From positions 1 through 5,263 of the forward strand of contig JAQUPC010000132.1 in the NCBI GenBank assembly GCA_028716765.1: a stretch of DNA of 5,263 nucleotides, written 5' to 3'. The position numbers were made by a program, and so were the translations under genes. Of the stretch, positions 4,488 through 5,263 are shown piece by piece; position 1 is the first letter of the stretch; every line of letters begins with the position of its first letter. The stretch is from Alphaproteobacteria bacterium. GTDB lineage: Bacteria > Pseudomonadota > Alphaproteobacteria > UBA9219. A model generated the notes under the pieces. It saw only the letters and a list, made by a program, of their open reading frames with translations. It searched no databases and was not told where the DNA came from.

Positions 4488-5263
4488 ATGACGAACCTTA
4501 ATCTCCGTTTCCGTTCCAGCAGCCAGAGGGGCTTTACCCTCGTCGAGCTTGCGATCGTTCTCGGCGTGGCGGCGATGATGTTCGCCGGGTTGTGGCGTTT
4601 GATGGCGGGCGGCAACCAGCAAATGCGCGATCAGGCCGCGGCGGACCAGATGAACCAGCTTGTCTCGGCGGCAAAGGGGTATTTAGGAAATTCTGAAGGG
4701 CAGCAGTATGTTGCGTCTCTGGCCTCCGGCGGCACAGCTGCGCTCGGCTTGCCAACAAACGCTGCTGATTGTGCAGGGACAATCCCGGTTACAGTACCTG
4801 TGACTTCGGGGCTTTGCAACTTTTTGCCGGCAGGATTTTTTTCAGGAACAACGAACTCTTATGGGCAGACTTATAGCATCCGGGTTCGGAAAGACAGCAC
4901 CGAAGCGGCGGGCAACCCGGCCGCAAGCTATTCTTTCATGATTATGACGAACAACGACGGCGAGGATATTCCCGATTCGTCCGGCGGACGCATCGCGGGC
5001 ATCATCGGCAACGACGGCGGGTTTATCTACGGGACGGATGTTTGTGGCGCGCCTGCCAACACAATGGCTTGCGGCGCTTACGGCTCGTGGGAGTCTTTAA
5101 TTTCCACCTATTTTGGAGCCGCCGGCACCAGTGGCCGCATTGCCGCGCGCACGGCGATGGTTTCCGGCACGGATTCGAATATCTGGCTGGCGCGGCAGGA
5201 GTATCAGCTAACGGCGCTGACTGGTGGGGGCACGCCCCAATATCACACCCTCCAGGCCAATAC
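4488..5263 (+). CDS. pilV: PilV-like minor pilin (shufflon-type constant region), 3'-truncated
   Basis: 258 residues are visible and the frame is open at the right edge. The leader is 15 residues (MTNLNLRFRSSSQRG); cleavage after Gly15 gives FTLVE with Glu at +5, then a hydrophobic helix (16-37). After the helix, 'QQMRDQAAADQMNQLVSAAKGYL' resembles the alpha1 continuation of PilV proteins. Residues 167-235 carry the hallmark of the shufflon constant domain: 'GGRIAGIIGNDGGFIYG', 'ACGAYGSWESLISTYFG', 'GRIAARTAMVSG' and then 'WLARQEYQLTALTGG...YHTLQAN', matching the place where PilV proteins read a Tyr-Arg-Val strand before the variable tail. Cysteines are at 95, 110, 186 and 195; the last pair brackets a short loop. 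In R64, PilV is a tip adhesin whose C-terminus is switched by site-specific inversion. Whether this gene has a variable tail lies beyond the window. It probably shares a transcript with the pilM-like gene. Confidence 0.75.
   Translation, partial: MTNLNLRFRSSSQRGFTLVELAIVLGVAAMMFAGLWRLMAGGNQQMRDQAAADQMNQLVSAAKGYLGNSEGQQYVASLASGGTAALGLPTNAADCAGTIPVTVPVTSGLCNFLPAGFFSGTTNSYGQTYSIRVRKDSTEAAGNPAASYSFMIMTNNDGEDIPDSSGGRIAGIIGNDGGFIYGTDVCGAPANTMACGAYGSWESLISTYFGAAGTSGRIAARTAMVSGTDSNIWLARQEYQLTALTGGGTPQYHTLQAN

Overview
The window carries part of a chromosomal type IVb pilus cluster of the R64/PilR-PilS-PilV kind. The genome is moderately GC-rich and Gram-negative. The pilin N-terminus, the Sec-type signal peptide on another gene, strong AAGGAG-type ribosome sites and dispersed GTCATTCCCGC-type hairpin repeats all fit a proteobacterium. 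I lean towards an alphaproteobacterium, possibly an uncultured lineage, but one window cannot settle this.

Layout from left to right: (1) the 3' half of a PilR/GspF-family inner-membrane platform protein (2-514); (2) a 245-base leader and then the likely major type IVb prepilin pilS (760-1350), closed by a strong intrinsic terminator with a GCAA loop (1377-1408); (3) a paired-hairpin repeat (1499-1576); (4) a second pilin-like protein (1659-2243) that looks like a paralogue of PilS but has lost the prepilin peptidase site; (5) a MITE of about 270 bases with 25-base inverted ends, TA borders and nested hairpins (2256-2525); (6) a convergent gene for an unrecognised secreted protein (3122 down to 2523), whose stop codon overlaps the MITE border; (7) a second copy of the paired-hairpin repeat (3171-3266); (8) about 550 bases without a credible gene, holding a structured stretch (3421-3541) and a palindromic repeat (3568-3660); (9) a PilM-like membrane-anchored pilus protein (3812-4435); (10) the 5' part of a PilV-like minor pilin with the shufflon-type constant domain (4488 to the window end, still open).

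Read together, the plus-strand genes would supply the platform (PilR), the fibre subunit (PilS), a non-processed pilin-like accessory protein, a PilM-type assembly factor and the tip or minor pilin (PilV). The R64 order is R-S-T-U-V. Here PilT and the prepilin peptidase PilU are not seen, and the span between PilS and PilM/PilV is filled with repeats, a mobile element and one reverse-strand secreted protein. The cluster therefore appears to have been broken up or rearranged by insertions. The best candidates for new biology are the unprocessed pilin paralogue, the secreted orphan and the structured 3421-3541 stretch.
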